Both the position numbers and the translations under genes were made by a program. A model generated the notes under the pieces. The model saw nothing but the letters and a program-made list of their open reading frames with translations, was not told the DNA's origin and ran no database searches. Below are positions 23,118-32,010 of a stretch of DNA of 64,000 bases, in pieces (positions within the stretch are counted from its first letter, which is position 1; each line of letters starts with the position of its first letter). The stretch lies in the NCBI GenBank assembly GCA_021029095.1, contig JAJOHG010000049.1, forward strand, positions 176,403 to 240,402. Reading direction: 5' to 3'. This DNA is from Phellopilus nigrolimitatus. Taxonomy: Eukaryota; Basidiomycota; Agaricomycetes; Hymenochaetales; Hymenochaetaceae.

Positions 23118-23771
23118 CTAAGCGAAAGCAGCGGACTCGTTGTTCGATGTGTCTCGACCGAGCGCGGACACGGTTTCTACGGAGGCAGAGACAGACGCGG
23201 TGCTAAAGTGGACGAAGATTTGGGTGTTGAGAGCGAAGCAGTTGAAGGCGTCGAAGAGAACCCTGCCGAACCAGATCCAGAGCTGCGCGAGCGGGACAGG
23301 AATGCAGAGAACGGGGCGGTCTTTGTCCTTAGAAAGACTGAACTCTTTCGCATCCGGGTTCAGACCCTTCTTGCGCGCCTTTGCATACATGTCCTTAGAC
23401 GAGGTGAGCCAGCCGGAGCGGAGAGCAGTCGTGCTCGCGGTGGTCTCTCTGTGCTCAGAACCTGTCGAGAACATGTCATCCAGCACAGCCCGAGAGTCCG
23501 CAAAGTCTGAAACACACAGTCTGGTGGGGAATGCCGCGCGCTGGGTGTCCATGTGCAGTGAGCCCTGGCACTCATGTACAGGTAAGTGAGTCTCGAACGG
23601 ATCGAATGGATCAAATTCGCACACAGAATCCGATGGCGACACAGGCGAAGTATCCGCGCCAGAACACGCGGGACCACACAGTAGCTGGCCGATGTCTCCT
23701 GCGGAGCTGTTGCAGGGGTTCAACCAATTACGATCAAGAAAGATGTTGACCTCGGACTGAAAGGAGCGCAC
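23118..23771 (-). pseudogene. Unrecognised 217-codon open frame in hAT-2
   Basis: Minus-strand frame with blocks DSRAVLDDMFSTGSEHRET, RSGWLTSSKDMYAKARKKG and ALNTQIFVHFSTASVSASVE. Codon use is coding-like, but no motif is recognisable. It lies between eIF3a and ARPC3 on the same strand and is probably another captured piece or several joined pieces. Confidence 0.4.
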
Positions 23772-23774
23772 GCC

Positions 23775-24030
23775 GCGAGCAGCGCCGCGGCGTCCTCAAC
23801 GGAGATCGTCGACATCAACGAGGGCGATGGCTTCTCCGAGTCCTGTGCATCTTAATGTCGGCGACGGTGAAGAAGTGCTTGATGACGGCCTCGATGGAGG
23901 CGACGGACATTCCGCACAATGTTCTTGTACTGCATAAGGCCTTCCTTCGCAGTGCGTCCTTTGCGTATGTCGACGGAGACCTCGACGATAATGGGCTCGA
24001 GCGCGGCGAGTGGTGTGGAGTGCCCGCTTA
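23775..24030 (-). pseudogene. TIF32: Translation initiation factor eIF3a N-terminal fragment
   Basis: Reads ALEPIIVEVSVDIRKGRTAK and EGLMQYKNIVRNV, then in shifted frames SVASIEAVIKHFFTVADIKM and SEKPSPSLMSTISVEDAAAL. The VDxRKGRTAKEGLxQYKN run is diagnostic of eIF3a, the scaffold of eIF3. At least two frameshifts are present. It adjoins the right-end block of hAT-2. Confidence 0.85.
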
Positions 24031-24245
24031 CTAATATAACAAGTGTTTCAAAAAACCGTAGGGAGCCACGAACAAACCCGTGACCTCCGTGACCTGGAAC
24101 CGTGGGAATTGGGTGACCCGTGGATCCGAATCCCAACGGGTCCAGGTCAAGCCGGCTCCGGGTTGAGGATTTTGGGTCACGGGTAGATCCGCCAACAGGT
24201 CCGGGTCAACCCGGGGATCGACTCGTGGTATGCCCTAGTTGGTAG

Positions 24246-27200
24246 TCCGGTGATGAAATCGCATGTAATATGTGCCCATGGTTTGGTTGGGATTGGCAGT
24301 GGTTGGAGCGGTGGTTGTACCTTTCCTCGTGGTGCTTTAGTTCGTTGGCATATATCGCACGTCTGGACGTATTCTCGGACGTCTTCCTTGTTAGTGGTCC
24401 ACGTGAATTTTCGTGCAATTAATTCGAGGGTTTTGTCGATTCCTGGGTGTCCGGCTGTTTTTGCGTCATGGTATAGTTGTATTATTTTGGTTGTTAGATG
24501 TGGTTCTGGTGCAATCCATATTTGCTTATTTTTATACCAAATTCCGTTTTCGTAGGTTTCTTCCCCCGTTTTGTGGCTTTCTTCTTTTGGCCAGTACTCC
24601 CCTTGGTAGCTCGTTCGTATTTGTGTTAATAGGTCTTCGTTAGTAGAAATTTCTACTTCGTCTGCATCGTTGCCTGTTCTCCGTATGGTTGGTTCCGTTG
24701 ATGCTTGTGGTATTACTCGTATGTTTGTATTATCCGGTTGTGCAGGTTGGATCCCCGGTAGTCGAGATAATGCATCAGCCCTTTCGTTCTTTCGTCCCGG
24801 TCGGTACCGTATTTGAAAGTTGTATCGGCTTAGGTCTACTGCCCAGCGTGCTTGCCTTCGATTGAGTCGTTGTTTGATTGTCCAATATTGTAGATTGGCT
24901 TGATCTGTGATAACGATCACAGGGTATTTGGCTCCTTCTAAGTGATGTCTCCAATTTTCGAAGGCTTTGACTATTGCCAGGAGTTCTTTATCGGGGGCCG
25001 GATAGTTTCGTTCGGTGGGGGAGAAAGTTCGGGAGAAGTACGCGATAGGGTGTAATAATTCATCCTTTCCGTATTGTGATAGGATGGCTCCGACAGCGAA
25101 GTCGGACGCGTCCGTTTCCATGGTATATTCTTTGTTGGGGTCTGGCAAGCTAAGGATGGTTCCTTCGCGAAATAGTCTTTTTAACTCCCTAAATGCTTGC
25201 ATTTGCGGTTCTCCCCACGTAAATGTTCGTTTGTCTGATTTAATGTCGTTCAGTGGTTTTGCTATTTGTGCAAAGTTGGGTATGAACTTTCGATAGAAGT
25301 TTGCGAATCCTATAAAGCTTTGAATGTCTTTCTTCGTCCGAAGTGGTTGCCATTCTTGTATAGCTTTAACTTTATAGGGGTCCATCTTTAACCCTTCCTT
25401 TCCTACTACAAATCCTAGGTAATCTAGTTCTTGTTTCTTGAAGTAGCATTTTTCTGCTTTGCAATAGAAGTCTGCTTCCCGTAGTCGTTGCAGTACTCTT
25501 TTTACTAGCTCCCAATGTTCTTCTTCTGTTTTGGTGTAGATTATGATGTCGTCTAGGTAGATGAGAACTCCGTGTTCTATTAGGTCTTCGAAAAGTTCGT
25601 TCATTGCCCTTTGAAATACCGCCGGAGAGTTCATCATACCAAACATCATTACTTTTGGTTCGAATACCCCTTGGTGGGTTCTGAATGCGGCTTTCCATTC
25701 GTCCCCTGGTCTTATTCGGATGTTGTTATATCCGGCTCTGAGGTCTAGTGTAGTAAACCATTTGGCTTTGGCTAGCCCGTCCGGTAGGGAGTGCATGATT
25801 AGGATTGGGAAAGGGTCTGGTTTGCATATCTTGTTTATGGCTCGGTAATCCGTAACCATTCTTGCTCCTGCGTCCTTTTTTCCCACGAAGAAGACCGGTG
25901 CCGCTATCTGGGATTTTGACCTGGCTATCCATCCTTTGGCTAGATTTTCCGTAATGAAATCGTCGACGGCTTGTTTTTCTAGTTCTGTTAATGGATAGAT
26001 GGGTCGTTTTGGTGGTAGTCTGCTTCGTTCAATGAATTCTATTTGCATATCCCATTTATTACTTTTCGGGAGTCTTTTCGCGCCTTCGGCTTCGAATCGG
26101 TCTTTGTAGTCCTCCAATTCCTTTGGCAGTAATTTGTCCATGCTTAGTGGTTTGGAGTCTGCCGATCTTCCCTCATTTGCTGCCTTTTGATGGTGGTATT
26201 TTTGAGCAATGCTACTGACTTTTGTTAATTTTTTGCGTAGCTTCTGATCATCTTGTTCCGTTAATCTTTCCACTTCTTGGAGAATTTTGCGTATGATCGT
26301 TTGTCGTTCTACCGTTTCTTCTGCGTCCATTACGTCTGACGATTGCTCGTCGTCTGCGTCCTTCATTTCTTCATTTGATGATCGTTCATCGTCTGCTTCG
26401 GCTTCCTTCATTTCTTCGTCCCGTTCTGGTATTGTGATGTGTGAAGGTCCCTGATTGCTGATGCGTGAGGGTTCCTGATCGCTGCTGTCTTCTTTTGGTG
26501 GCGGTGTTGGCTGTCTATTTAGCCTCTTGGATCGTCCCTGCTCCGGCGATCTTTGTGTACGTGTTTTGCCCAACACGCTTTTCATATCTTGTGTTACCCA
26601 GGCTCGAATGGTACTTCGAGAGTTGATTGGTTGTGAGGGTAGTATTACAGGTTTCTTTACCCCTTTTGTGACGGTGTTTGTCGGTTTTTGTAGTTTCGTT
26701 GTTGCGCTTGGTTTTCCGATATAGTCTTCGTCGTCGCTTTCGTCATTGCTGTCGTCAAACAGTCGTAATGGTTGATATCTGTTATGGGTTTTGATCACGA
26801 AATCTTCCTGTCTTTCGCGTAGCCTCTTCTTCTTCTCTTTTCGAGAAGGTTTTTTGATTCTATAATCTTTTCGCCGGATCGTGTATTCTTTGAGTGGTGT
26901 TCTTTGGGTTCCGCTAGTGACCTGGGCATTAAGCCAGTTAATTTGCGGGTTAACTTTGTTTAACCAGTCTACTCCGAGTAGCAGTTTGTCGTTTCCGGTT
27001 TCTAGAACGGCGAATGTCTGCCATCCTTGATTTAACCCGGTATCCATCCAGGCTAGTACTTCGTGCGTTAGCTGTCCTCCTTTATTATTTGTTCCGTCTG
27101 CATTCCGGACTGTAACGACGTTTGCCCTTTTTCGGGTTTTGAATCCTAGCGTTTGCACTGTTTTTGGGCTAATGGTGGTTAAAGCGGATCCTGTGTCTAT

Positions 27201-27479
27201 TATGGCACTTAGCGGGATAGCTTGATGGTTTCCTTGTGTTAGTTTCACATCGATTGATGGTACTCGTATTAGGCGGACTGCGATTTTCTGTTGGCGTATT
27301 TGTGGATCCCCGTTCGAGTCCGCCATTCTGTTCCTTGAACGGTTTTCTAAAAATCCGTCGTTCGTTCTTGGTTTTCTCCACTCTCTTCCCCGGTGGTGAT
27401 CTCCCTTCGTTTTTGGAATTTTCTTTTCGGTTTGCGGCAGTTCTTTGAGAGGTGTCCTATGGTGCCGCAATTGTAGCAT
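24246..27479 (-). CDS. Gypsy pol: protease, RT, RNase H, integrase N-terminal half
   Basis: About 1080 codons, overlapping gag by 133 nt in the -1 frame. Order: aspartic protease (AIIDTGSALTTIS, near residue 93), a Glu/Asp/Ser-rich spacer, RT (FVGKKDAGARMVTDYRAINK, DLRAGYNNIRI, VLIYLDDIIIYTK with the YLDD site near residue 640), RNase H (METDASDFAVGAILSQYGK), and the integrase HHCC finger (LYHDAKTAGHPGIDKTLELI, CDICQRTKAP). It ends at CDFITGLPT, where hAT-2 interrupts. The protein was almost certainly functional before that insertion. Confidence 0.95.
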
Positions 27480-28231
27480 TTACGGGTTTCTTTGCGGCTA
27501 ACGTCCCTTCGGTCTACATCCATTGCGTCGCTAGGTGGTGGTGGATGGTATTTAGGAACGTCGCTTTTATTGAATTGTTTTGGGTATATATTCGCTTTTC
27601 GTTCTGTGACGAAGTCCCTGTTTGCTTCTGATAGGACGGCTACCCGCATCCATTTGTCCAAATCCCATTCTTCGGATTCTGGGTTTGTGGATAGTCGGTT
27701 TAGTATTGCCGGATGTAACCCCATTTTGTACGGGAATAGCAAGATATTGCTATTGTAGTCTACCCCGAGTCGTAGTCGTAGTCGGTCGAATTCGTCGTTG
27801 TAGCTCATAACCGTTCCGCTCCCTTGTTTGAGTGCGTAGATTTTTCTTTCTGCGTCTTTGGTTAGATCGAAATGCTTGCCGTGTCTCTGGCGCAGCCATT
27901 GCAAGAAATCTTGGGTATCATGCCACGCTCCAGGCGCGTCAATTTTTTTAGTATCTGGGGGGGCGGTTCCTCCGCTCGCCGGAGCTACCCCTTTAACAAT
28001 CGTTACTTTATCTACTATGAGTTCTGGTCCGTACAACGAGATTCGTGGGGCTATCCATGTAGCCGCTTCGCCTCCCAAGGCTTGCGCCAAGAACGTTACT
28101 TTCTTGAAGTCCGTATCTATCCCGGCTCCATCCATTCGTAACGCTGCCTGTACCTGCCAGGCTTCGAGGTCTTCATCCTTTCGTCCTTTAAATTTAGGCA
28201 TTTTTAATACTGATGCTCCGGTGGTAGTCAT
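27347..28231 (-). CDS. Gypsy Gag
   Basis: 294 codons. Retrotrans_gag-type helical core (WHDTQDFLQWLRQRHGKHFD and similar) and one CCHC zinc knuckle CYNCGTIGHLSKNC near residue 260. It overlaps pol by 133 nt, so pol would be made by -1 frameshifting. The N-terminus MTTTGASVLKMPKFKGRKDE follows a non-coding gap after the 338-codon ORF. Confidence 0.93.
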   Translation of the reverse strand: MTTTGASVLKMPKFKGRKDEDLEAWQVQAALRMDGAGIDTDFKKVTFLAQALGGEAATWIAPRISLYGPELIVDKVTIVKGVAPASGGTAPPDTKKIDAPGAWHDTQDFLQWLRQRHGKHFDLTKDAERKIYALKQGSGTVMSYNDEFDRLRLRLGVDYNSNILLFPYKMGLHPAILNRLSTNPESEEWDLDKWMRVAVLSEANRDFVTERKANIYPKQFNKSDVPKYHPPPPSDAMDVDRRDVSRKETRKCYNCGTIGHLSKNCRKPKRKFQKRREITTGEESGENQERTTDF

Positions 28232-28533
28232 GTTTGCTTACCTTTAGTCTGAGTCGGAGTCGCTTTCTTCGATGAGGTTGAGGTGGTTTACTCCTCTGTC
28301 GGTGTCGGGTACCACGGTTGGTATGGGCTGTCGAACGTCAGATCTTCCTCGTTGAGATAGTCGGTCAGGAGATGCGCTTCGTTCGGGATTTCTCCTTCTT
28401 CTAACTCTCCAGGTAGTTGTGGTAGTGGTGATACCGTTAGCTGGTACTCTTGGAAATTGATTGGCGGTGTTATGGGGTCCTGTAGTGGTAAGAAGAGAGG
28501 TGGGGGTGAGTCGCGTTCCTCTTTGTGTTTTTG

Positions 28534-29550
28534 TTAATTTCTGGATTCACCTAATCCTTGACGATTCTCACCTTCTGTGTCTGCTAGGTGTCCAGACGCG
28601 ATGCTGGCTGAAGCGTCGTCTCGTTCGATGGCGTCTCTTGCTATGGCGGTGGCTCTATTGCTTAGGGATTCCTGTACGGCACGGTCGAGGCTTTGTTCAA
28701 GATCGTGTCGTTCACTATCGAGTTGCGTTCCTGCTTCTCGTACGTCTTGTGAGATTCTGAACAGGGTATACGCTGCTTCGCCTGTTCGCGTTGCCCTATT
28801 TAAGAATTGATGGCGTATTAAATCGTTTCGCAACGTACTAGATCCTCGTTCGTTCCACAACTCGTTAAGTTGCTGATCTGCTAGCCTCAACTGTCGTTTG
28901 AGGCGTTCTACTTCCTGTTGTGTGGCTTGTGCTCCCTGTTGCTGCGTCGCGGTGCTGTCCTGCTGGTTGTTGATTTGCTCGTTGAGTTGTCCTTGATGCG
29001 CGGCTTCTTGCCTGATGAGGTTTGCAAGACGTGTCCCGGTCGCGTGATACCCTTCCTCGAGTCGTTCAAAGAGTCCTTCGACGATTGCCAGTCGGTCTCT
29101 GTTCTCGTTGTCTTGTTGACTCCCGACCGTGTCGTTCTGCCTTTGTCGTATCGATTCGATTGCTCCTTGGATGAGGTTGAACTGTCCGCCGAGTCCGTTG
29201 GTGGGTACGCTTCCGATTGATTCCTGTAGGAGTCGGAGCTGTTGTTTGATGGCGTCGGTGGCCTCGAGTAGGATTCGATGTCGCTGAGTAATGAGGTCCT
29301 TCGCGACAAGGATTGAGTCGTCGACTCGTCCGGGGATTCGGTTGAGGATGTCGAGGATTTGTGAGCGATCCTCTTCCAGTTGTCGGTGAGTTCGCTCGGT
29401 ATTGGTCTGTATCCACCAAGCGAGGGCGTTTGTTGAGCTAGTTCCGGTAATCCTTTGTTCAGTAATGAGATAAAGGCTTCCTCCAAGTAACGTCGAGAGA
29501 ACTGCCCAATGGATGAGTGTCGTCCAGTCGAGAAGCGTCGCGATGCCCAC
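28534..29550 (-). CDS. Gypsy accessory ORF: membrane segment plus coiled coil, 338 codons
   Basis: Lies between the 5' LTR and gag on the coding strand. It starts MGIATLLDWTTLIHWAVLST with a hydrophobic segment (about residues 10-30), followed by a long Gln/Glu/Arg-rich region likely to be coiled coil (QQEVERLKRQLRLADQQLNE). Typical chromoviruses have no such gene here. It might be a nucleoporin-like or membrane-tethering protein, but nothing in the sequence settles that. Confidence 0.65.
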   Translation of the reverse strand: MGIATLLDWTTLIHWAVLSTLLGGSLYLITEQRITGTSSTNALAWWIQTNTERTHRQLEEDRSQILDILNRIPGRVDDSILVAKDLITQRHRILLEATDAIKQQLRLLQESIGSVPTNGLGGQFNLIQGAIESIRQRQNDTVGSQQDNENRDRLAIVEGLFERLEEGYHATGTRLANLIRQEAAHQGQLNEQINNQQDSTATQQQGAQATQQEVERLKRQLRLADQQLNELWNERGSSTLRNDLIRHQFLNRATRTGEAAYTLFRISQDVREAGTQLDSERHDLEQSLDRAVQESLSNRATAIARDAIERDDASASIASGHLADTEGENRQGLGESRN

Positions 29551-29579
29551 TAGAATTTTAATGTCAGTTAATTTGATTG

Positions 29580-30308
29580 TTAATTACTTCCACGCTTTCT
29601 TACTTTCGCTAAATGGATGTGTTCTTGGTCTAGATTCTGTAAGATGTATTCGAGAACGTTTGCGTGTTCTCGGACGGTGTAGATGCTGTCGATTACTTCG
29701 TTGACTGATCGGTCGAAGGCGCGTACACAGCTAGGTGATAGTGTTGCTTTGGTGAGTACAACGTTGCCTTTGACGAATCGTTTCTGGACTGTTCGAAACT
29801 CTTGTGCGATTCGTTGTTGTTCTTCTGTTCGGTAGGTTACGAACAGCCTTTCCTCCTCGATTACCCTGCTTAGGTCGTTCAAACCGGCTCGTACCCTTTC
29901 GGATAATGTCTTGGTTGTTTTGATTTTCCTGAGTTTCTGATCGACGCCGTAGAACGTAAGTGCAAGTTCGTCGATGAGTTTGTAGATGATTACGAATAGT
30001 CGACTAGTACGGTGGAGGCGATTGGTCAGCGCGCAGCCGGCCCGTAGGAGCTCTTGGACGGCTTTGTTAGCGTTATCTTTTAATGTTTGATTGAGCGTAC
30101 TAATTTACCAACTTCGCCGCTTAGTCCGTTGTCGTTCTGTGACGTGGCGGTTTAAGTCGTCGCTACTGGTTGGTTCGTTGTCGGTCCTCTGCTGTCGTTC
30201 AGTTGGAATGCGTATCAAGATCGTAGGTGTTCGTCCAGTTGTCTGTTGTCGTCTGAACAATAGTATTGCGACGATGGTTGTGCCTAATACTTGCAACCAG
30301 CTTAACAC
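29580..30308 (-). pseudogene. Gypsy accessory ORF with one in-frame UAA
   Basis: Starts MLSWLQVLGTTIVAILLFRR (hydrophobic N-terminus), reaches KRRSW, then TAA at about 30110. It continues in the same frame, ISTLNQTLKDNANK through RLFVIIYKLIDELALTFYGV to HLAKVRKRGSN, ending at 29580. It totals about 243 codons if the stop is read through. Its architecture (membrane segment then helical region) parallels the 338-codon ORF just downstream. It could be a recent nonsense mutation or programmed readthrough. Confidence 0.55.
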
Positions 30309-30780
30309 CGTGTTAGTAGCCAGTTTCCTCGCGTGGTGGGTCAGTTTCCTATGTGGTCAACAACGTGTTAGTGATTGACGACAAGGTAGGTTAGAGTAAA
30401 ATTTAAATGTTAGAATGGTGATCACCTGACCTATTTGTGAGTATCGTTCTTCTGTGATCGGTCTTGTTCTTGTTGGTAGTAAAACGAAGTAAATTTTACT
30501 GGGGCGTCAAGGCCCCCTACCGCGGATTTATATACCCGTACAAGTGTGATGTTACAGGCGTTACCTCTACTTGTTCGTGTAGTGTCTTTACTGGAAAGTT
30601 CGTCGTGTTTCTACTACTACTTATTGTTTATTCCGTTTATCATTCTGGAGTCCGTGTCCATTCCGTCTCCATTCTTCCAGTCCATTCCTCGCCTTTCCAT
30701 TTGATTATTTATTCCGTTGGTTTCCGAATTTCGTATTGATTGGTTTGTGGCTTTTGTCGATCCGTGGCGCGGTCGTGCTT

Positions 30781-31491
30781 CTAATCGAGATCGACGTCCA
30801 TGTCCCTGGTTTGAGTTTCGCTTCTGGCTTCTAGCCCGTCCAGCAGATTAACTTGGGCCGATCTCCGGGTGTATCCGTGTTCCGCGGGCGGGGGTTTATC
30901 CGTATATAGATACGCGGTGATCCTATCGTTATTGTAATCTTTTGTTTGAATATAATCCTCTGTCGTGGATCCGTATTTGGCAGTGTTCTTTAATGTTGTT
31001 TGTATTCGTTTTCTAATCCGCTCATTAATGTATGCGGGCCATTCTCCTGACCGTTCTCGGAATGGTGTGTTGACCGTTATTTCTGGCCATCCGCATTTAG
31101 CCCTGTGTTCGTCTTCTCGGTAGATGACGGATACATGCGCGTTGATGAGATATTCGTCCACCTCGTTACTGAATAGTTTTACGTAATGATTGGTAAGCGT
31201 GATCTTCTTCCCGGCGAGTACGACTTCTTCCTCTTGATGTTTTGTTTGGATTGTAATGTTTTGTTTTAGGATGTCTGGTATGATTACTTCCTGGCATATA
31301 ATTTGGTACGCGTCCCATCCCATTGTGTATGCTCTTTCGCACGGTGCGCATAAGTATGGTGTGTTTGGTTCCTTGATTTTGTGTTCGCTGGTTTTAGCTC
31401 TTCGGTTCCTTGTATTGATTAGGTCCGTGATGCATGCGGCGATGGGTCCTAGTTTGTCATGCCCTTTCCAGTGTTTGGTTGATTGCCACAT
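30781..31491 (-). CDS. LTR-encoded ORF, 236 codons (5' LTR copy)
   Basis: Identical product to the 3' LTR copy at 17184-17894. In the sense orientation it begins about 24 bp after the LTR start, upstream of or within the presumed transcription start region, so any transcript that expresses it would have to begin at the very edge of the LTR or come from the 3' copy. The function is unknown. Confidence 0.6.
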   Translation of the reverse strand: MWQSTKHWKGHDKLGPIAACITDLINTRNRRAKTSEHKIKEPNTPYLCAPCERAYTMGWDAYQIICQEVIIPDILKQNITIQTKHQEEEVVLAGKKITLTNHYVKLFSNEVDEYLINAHVSVIYREDEHRAKCGWPEITVNTPFRERSGEWPAYINERIRKRIQTTLKNTAKYGSTTEDYIQTKDYNNDRITAYLYTDKPPPAEHGYTRRSAQVNLLDGLEARSETQTRDMDVDLD

Positions 31492-31520
31492 CGCTTATGT
31501 AACAATTTCCTAACAAGGAA

Positions 31521-31732
31521 CCCTGAACACCATGGACGGATGAAGCACCTGGACTTGCGGCACTATTGGCTGCGCGATGTGGTTGAGTCGGGTCTTATTG
31601 ACATTCACTACCTCCCCACCAAGTCTATGCCGGCTGACATCATGACCAAGGCGCTTGGGCGCGTGAAGGTGATTGAGATGCGTGGTATGCTGGGTCTTCT
31701 GTGATTGGCAGGCGTGTCAGATCAGGGGGGAG
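31521..31732 (+). pseudogene. Copia B RNase H C-terminus and polypurine tract
   Basis: Remainder of copia B after the gypsy: PEHHGRMKHLDLRHYWLRDV to the terminal GRVKVIEMRGMLGLL and a TGA near 31704. A purine tract (AGGGGGGAG) follows just before the 3' LTR at 31733. Confidence 0.92.
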
Positions 31733-32010
31733 TATTGGATATAGTATGATCTTGGACACTTTTATTCCTTTTATTATTTTGCGTACCGGGTGACTTGAAC
31801 TCCTGACTTGTTGTTCTGCGTCACCTGACATGTTGATGTATTACATAATGCTTCCCTTGAAGCGGCAGAGTCCATGGATGGTGCTCTCTATCTTTTGCAC
31901 TCATCCATTGGACTCAGGCATGTTTAGTTTCCTTAATATATTATCTTTTGCACTCATCCATTGGACTCAGGTCACTGTCTGTGTTTGTTGTGAGACCACT
32001 CCGCCTCACA

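Larger units (their letters stand above)
19979..24237. mobile_element. hAT-2: hAT-like element inserted in gypsy pol, carrying ARPC3 and eIF3a pieces
   Basis: Termini TAGGGCATACCACGAGTCC (left) and the inverse with one mismatch (right). Exact 8-bp duplication GTTGGTAG at 19971-19978 and 24238-24245, which restores a single L-P-T stretch in pol. Subterminal blocks match hAT-1 in the same orientation. Length without the nested hAT-3 is about 2.17 kb. There is no transposase. The cargo is on the minus strand. Confidence 0.94.
16811..31515 (-). mobile_element. Ty3/gypsy chromovirus with 1.1-kb LTRs
   Basis: LTRs at 16811-17918 and 30408-31515, 1108 bp each, TGTTAG to CTAACA, nearly identical (one difference seen, at about 16966 versus 30564). 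Target duplication AGGAA at 16806-16810 and 31516-31520. In sense (minus) order: 5' LTR with its own ORF, two extra ORFs, gag, pol with -1 overlap, chromodomain, 3' LTR. A purine run (AGTAGGTGGAG) precedes the 3' LTR. The near-identical LTRs imply a recent insertion. pol is broken only by hAT-2. Confidence 0.95.
13418..32010 (+). mobile_element. Copia B: deletion derivative, split by the gypsy element
   Basis: LTRs at 13418-13695 and 31733-32010 (278 bp each, starting TATTGGATATAG and ending CCTCACA). Body: long leader, truncated gag, an internal deletion of late gag, protease and integrase, then RT-RNase H up to 16810. RNase H resumes at 31516 after the 14.7-kb gypsy. No matching target duplication flanks the element (GGGCA before, GGTGC after). 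Each LTR holds two copies of a 27-bp repeat around TTTTGCACTCATCCATTGGA. Confidence 0.92.

Noticed and set aside
10264..24237. CCCGTG-rich blocks read as satellite DNA, telomere-like repeats or Helitron ends
   Set aside because: They end in matched inverted termini with exact 8-bp duplications, which neither satellites nor Helitrons show.
24177..24245. The terminal codons of the long gypsy pol frame (RAYHESIPGLTRTCW) as a natural C-terminus
   Set aside because: They are translated from the hAT-2 end block. pol resumes on the other side of the insertion.
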